Of a stretch of 64,000 nt of DNA, positions 37,801 through 43,800 are shown piece by piece (the stretch's first letter is position 1; every line of letters begins with the position of its first letter). Both the position numbers and the translations under genes were made by a program. Under the pieces are notes generated by a model that was not told the DNA's origin, did not search any database, and saw only the letters and a list, made by a program, of their open reading frames with translations. This stretch comes from Spongilla lacustris (taxonomy: Eukaryota; Porifera; Demospongiae; Spongillida; Spongillidae), in the NCBI GenBank assembly GCA_949361645.1, contig OX442427.1:4406016-4470015 (forward strand), in the 5' to 3' direction.

Positions 37801-40800
37801 ATCTGCCAGCCAAATGTGATGGTTGTGGAGCTGATTTCACCCTCCAACATGCCCTAGACTGTAAGAAGGGGGGACTTGTTATACTACGCCACAATGAGAT
37901 CCGTGACTGCCTTGGTGACCTTGCCAGTCAGGTGTGGCCAAGGAGCCTATTGTCAATGAGGCTACTGCCACCTCAAGTGATCCAGGGCTAAGGCTTGACC
38001 TGGGAATCAGAGGTGTTTGGCAACCACAGGTGGAGGCGTTGTTTGATGTCCGTGTCATAGACACTGACGCCCCATCACACTGCCATCGAGCACCTAATGC
38101 CATTCTTGAGTCAAGCTCACTTGAGAAGAAGAGAATGTACAAAAAGGCAGTTGAAGACAGAAGAGGCACCTTCACCTCATTTGTCCTTTCCGTGGACGGA
38201 CTACTACACAAAGAGGCTAGTCACTTCCTAAAGCACATGGCCACTGCTCTGTCTTCCAAGTGGGACAAAACCTATTCCATTACCAGCAGCTATGTCAGAT
38301 CACGGCTTACTTTTGCAGGGGTTCGAGCAGTGAGCCTCTGTCTTAGAGGATCCCGCACCAAATGGAGAAGTGGGCTGGGGTTTGAAGATGGTGCTCCTCT
38401 GGCCTCATTCATGGAGTAAATTTATTGTCTTATTATTATTATTATTATTATTTTTAAATTACATATATCATCTAATTGTATGTATTTCATGTTTTTATTA
38501 AATTTCTACTAGAATTTTAAAAAAAAAAAAAAAAATTATGAGACGCTATAATATAACCAAAGAAATGTACCAGCAACTACACATATACATTACAATTGGG
38601 AACAAAAATAACACTATCAAAAAGAATCTATTGATGCCATTTGAATGAATGTCACAATGCAATTAGCAAATTCCTGTTCTCTGCAATCAACAAATGAAAT
38701 ACATGTTTGAAACTAAATGCCACAAAAGCATCAGTAAATGGTTTCTTAACATGCCCATGATATCACTATGTGATAAAACAACTATGAACAGTGTAAAAAT
38801 GAGCCTCATATGATGCTCAAAACCGTACTTTATATTTTGGTTTCCAATTTGACAATAATTTAGTGCTGAATCCATAAACAAAAATCATATTTCAATTCTA
38901 TGTGTAACGCTACCTTGAAGTACAAAAAGATCTCCATATCAGCGTAGAAGCTGTTCGTTTGATTTTCAAACGATGTTTTTGCCTCATTACGACAACCATT
39001 TGTAGACATCTCTTACCACATGTAAATGAAAACCAATCACTGAATTGTTTACTTAAGTTTTGATTAAGATAAATGTACTAATGGAGCCCTATTCCTTTGT
39101 GTCTATTCATCTTTGTCCTTACCTTTGTAATGAATCCGATTAGTTTAGGCCCGTCAATCACACAATAATTGTTAACTATCTGTAATGTCATTAATCCCTA
39201 TTCAAAGCACTGCATATTACGTTCAGCAAGTTAGGCTACTCAAAATACTATATAAAACCTACTATTCCAACCCCACATACTCCAATAAAATGGCACATTA
39301 TTTTTACTTCCTCAATACTGTCACATACAATAGTACTGAAATTGCAATGGCATAATGTGGACATGGCAATGTGGAATGGCAAGGGTGTAGAATCAACCAT
39401 GTCATTTTTTTAAACAATCAACATTCATTTTTCCATCCTACTCTCACCATATAAACATTCTGCCTGATTTGTCATTAAACACAAGCTTTACGTAAGTGCA
39501 AAGCTCCATATTTGACAGGTGCATTCAATTATGAGTTACACGCATCAAAAAATGGACAGAGCTTCTTTTCAGTATGCATGTTTTAATTTTCACATGAAAA
39601 ATGGCTATTAATAATTTCTACTATGCACAGTAAGCTCCACACAACTGACAGTATATATTTATAGACATCTTCACTTGTACACTATTCATACTCCAACACC
39701 TACCTTAACTTGACTTGTATTTTCCATTAAAACATTCACTTCAGTCCATCCATTAATTTTTATCATAACATGCCTGCTTCCATCTTGTAAGCTACAAAAT
39801 GAAACAAACACATGCTATTCACACAGAGATATATGAATTGCAAATTAGAAAGTAGTGTAACTGTAGCTTACATTAATGAATACAACTCTATCACATTGAC
39901 CCTATTTATTATTTCAGGCTCAGAGAGACAATTCAGCGAAGTTACAAATCGTAGTGATCTGATTGGGTTTCAGATAGGGTCACAGTACATCATGAATTTA
40001 AAAAATAATAATCATATCACTATGCATGATATCATCTCATCGTTCATGTTTGGTCTGAACGTATCTCGATTCTGTAAACTACTCCTATAAAAAGGATTTG
40101 CATAAGTGCACTGTAACAAATGTCATGATTTGGTGCATATATCGTGCATTACATAATAGTCTTTACCTTACCAATATAAACAATATAATACAATACAACA
40201 TAAAATAATAAATGCATATGCACTAATAAATTCAGTCATCTGAGCAGACTTGATCTTGCCAGAAAGGCCTTAGCATTGGATCAAACAAGACAGCTCCTGC
40301 TTGCTACACACACAGCCTTGCATGATCTAGTTTGATCAGCCAACCTAGATGCCTTTTTCATTGCCCTGTCTCCCCAGGCACCAAATGAGTTCACTACAAT
40401 AGCTACACACACCCATCCCAAAGCATCATATATAAAGTCCATTACTGGATAGGTTCCTAATCTCTTTTGTGGTTGCTTCCAGAATAATTTCAGATTTAAG
40501 CAAAGACGAGAAGAGCTACTGACTTACTGCTTAAACCCCAGTTATTAATGATGATATCAGCTGGATGGGTCTTCCTGTGGCTATGCCCAAGACCATTCAC
40601 ATGGGGTAAATCCCAATTTGTACAACTTGATACAAATAGTGGGAAAAATTAAGTTTTAAATCGCATTGGTTACCCATAGGTGCTAAAATTATGCGTACTG
40701 TAAAATTCTATAAGTCTTGTCCTTTCTTCTGTACATTGATGAGTAGGGGCATATGTGCTTTTGGTCTGGGTGAATTCTTGCTAATTCTAATTAAACGATT

Positions 40801-43800
40801 GTCCCGGAGCATTTAATACTTGTGCAATAGGAAGTACATGTAGCAAGAATTCATGCAAACCAAAACCCCATATGCCTTTATTCATATTGGTATAGAAGGA
40901 CAAGACTAGTTTAGCACCTATGGGTAAAAACCCCTGCCAATACCACAAATTATTTTTTTTAATGGGGAAGTGCTTGCTTCAGTTGCTTGCAACTATATTT
41001 CTGAGGCTGTTATAATGAGATTCAACATTATGCACATACATGTAAGTGCATGGTGGCTTGGTGAGACATTAGACTGAACAAAATATGTCTGGCATGCTCA
41101 AGCCACCATTTCAAGGTAAATTGCAATTTTGTAGGGGACAAAGCAAGGCCTAAAGTTGGAGATGATATGATACTCAGCCAAGTACTGGCATGAGAAGCCC
41201 TGTCTAATACTAGTCTGGGGACTAGTCTAATACATAACTGTCATGCAACAGCATTGGAAGCTCCGAATTTTTGTGATAGTTATCGGGTTAAATTTCTATA
41301 ACAAACCTTGAGGGCAGCAAACTTTCACCGAGTGGAACATAAATATCATAAATGGCCATTTAAAAGTTCAGGTGCGGTGGCAGAAACAGAACCCAATAAG
41401 CTGCAGAGCGATGCATAAACAGAGCACGTAAGCCCAGACCTCCATGGCTACGACTTAGACAAGCTTGTAATGCCAACTGTGGTGGAATCACAAAAACGTT
41501 TCAACAAAAGTTGCAAAGGAACTATGGATTAAGGAATGTGGGGTAGTACGAGCAATGTTGTGTACATAATTTGCTAAAGCTAGCACAAAAACAAAGCAGC
41601 TGCAATGCAATTTCATTATCTTCCAACAGTTCCAATGTATGAAACAAGGCTTTCAAATCAAGTTAATAATCAAATTACCTCTCCAACTGTAATATGTAAA
41701 TGTCTCGGCCTCTGCGTTTCTGTTTGTTTAAAGCTGTAAAGGAGGCATATGCAAAAATACACTGCTGAGGAACTACATGTAGATGGATTACTACAGCTCT
41801 TTGAAAACTGTACTTGACAATTGAGGCAGAGAAGTTTCTAAGGATGCTGCCTGTGGGGCATAACTAAGTATTGTGCACGATTTTAAATCATTCTTATTAC
41901 TATTATCGGCAATAGCAGGTTAGAAATTAAATAAATACACAATATTAAGCGAACATACCTGCCTAAAACTACAGATGGTGAGGACACATGAAAGAAAATA
42001 TCTTCCTGACAAAAAATAAGAGGGCCCATGACCGGCCATATAGGCAGGAGATCACCTTGGACTTGGGTGTGTTGGTCCTTGTGGCAAGGTGTGATGCAAG
42101 CCATGAGACAAATTACAGCTTCTCTACCCCAACTACTCTGCCACAATTGGAATTCATCTCAGAGCACTTGGCATCATTGGCTGAGTGCTTTCTATGCTCA
42201 GCAGCCACTGCTGCTGCTTCAGACAGAAAGGCCAAAGACAGCAGGCTTGCCACAGAGCCAATTAGAAGCTAGGATATCATTAATCAAGACATATGAGCTG
42301 GAGCTCACTTCAAAGTCCATTGCCAGCTTCTGCCTTAGCACTGATGCAGAGGCACAATGGAAGGTTTGAAATACCATATCCATGAGCTAGCTATGCCTGG
42401 ATATAGTACATGTATGTTGAGGCATGGTGTCCTAACTAGGGGATCCAAAGGGTGTTCTGGGCACAATGCTACAAATGAGGTATCTAGCCATAGCCACCAT
42501 GGTAAGAAGGAACCTCTTCTTCACATAAAGTAACTTGGTGAGCTAGTAAAACGTGTGGTTTAAACTTTCCAAACATTTGACCTGATGGAATGTGGAACAA
42601 CTTGCTATGGAAGCTATCCTCAAATGTGTACTTGTTTGATAATTGTGGGTGGAGCTGCAATAATTAGCGAGGAGCGACAATACCAAGTGAACCAGGTGAT
42701 AAAGAGGACAGGCATGGCAGAACCACGTTCAACAGCAAAAAAGGAGCAGAATTTGGGATAGGAATATTTGTATGATGCTGACATTGATATTGAGATCTGG
42801 TTGGTTTGATATGAGTCAGTGGTTTATACACTTAAAATACAAATGAAATTTACTTCAATTACGTGTATGAATATGTACAGACTAAAACGTAATGAAACAA
42901 ATTTGTCACACCACATTTTCAGAATGGCAAGTAAAATATTTTTACATAGCACATTTCTACATGATAAATACTTGCATGGTCTGTTGCCCAGGTTCAAAAT
43001 GTCACTGAACTTTTCCACATTTCACGACTATGAGTATACATCTTTCTACCAGGCATTATGTGGTTGATAGGTTTGACACATGCTAATATTACTCCATTTC
43101 GCATATGGCAACGTGTGCGTAGTTGCTATGACAACAATGTTATCATTTTGTATAAATGATATTACAACACAACAAGATAACAAAGACATAGTCTTTGATT
43201 ATAACTCTGTTCAGTCCCTTAACTAGATTTAGTCCTAACAGGATGTTGCATGGGTTGCCATATGAATTCTAAACTTAAATGTCAATACAATGCACATTCC
43301 GGAAAGACATGTTTCAACTATACGGGTACAGGCAACAGTAATGTACGTATTAAAACACATAGATCTTCAGTCGTTGAACAGCATATAGAATCACATAGAT
43401 TAGTAGTACAGCAATAATGTGAAAAGATTTGCTGTGAATGGATTTAACATGTACACTGTACATTACTCCCTACCTACAAATTCAGCAAGGCATTCATTTG
43501 ACCATGCTATGATCAACAACAAAGCTATGAATAAAGTGGCACAAACCTGCACAATGCTGAGTGAAGAACACTTGCAAGAGAACTTTCTTGTGTAATTTTG
43601 TCTACAATAATAACAAATCAGAATAAATGATTGTATATCTACAGTCGATAGGAAAACATACACAGCAAATTCAAATACCATACATGAAGGGCAAGGGGGA
43701 GGGACCCCAATAATTAGAGTGAAGGGCAAACATATACTTTGGCCTAATAACACTTATTATGATAAATCTAAGGGTTTAAGTGCAACGCTTTTTAAGATTA

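Noticed and set aside
38905..38985. Possible missing NPRL3 exon reading [14 protein letters not shown]
   Set aside because: Its outgoing phase does not fit the next exon, the acceptor is poor and it does not resemble the family segment.
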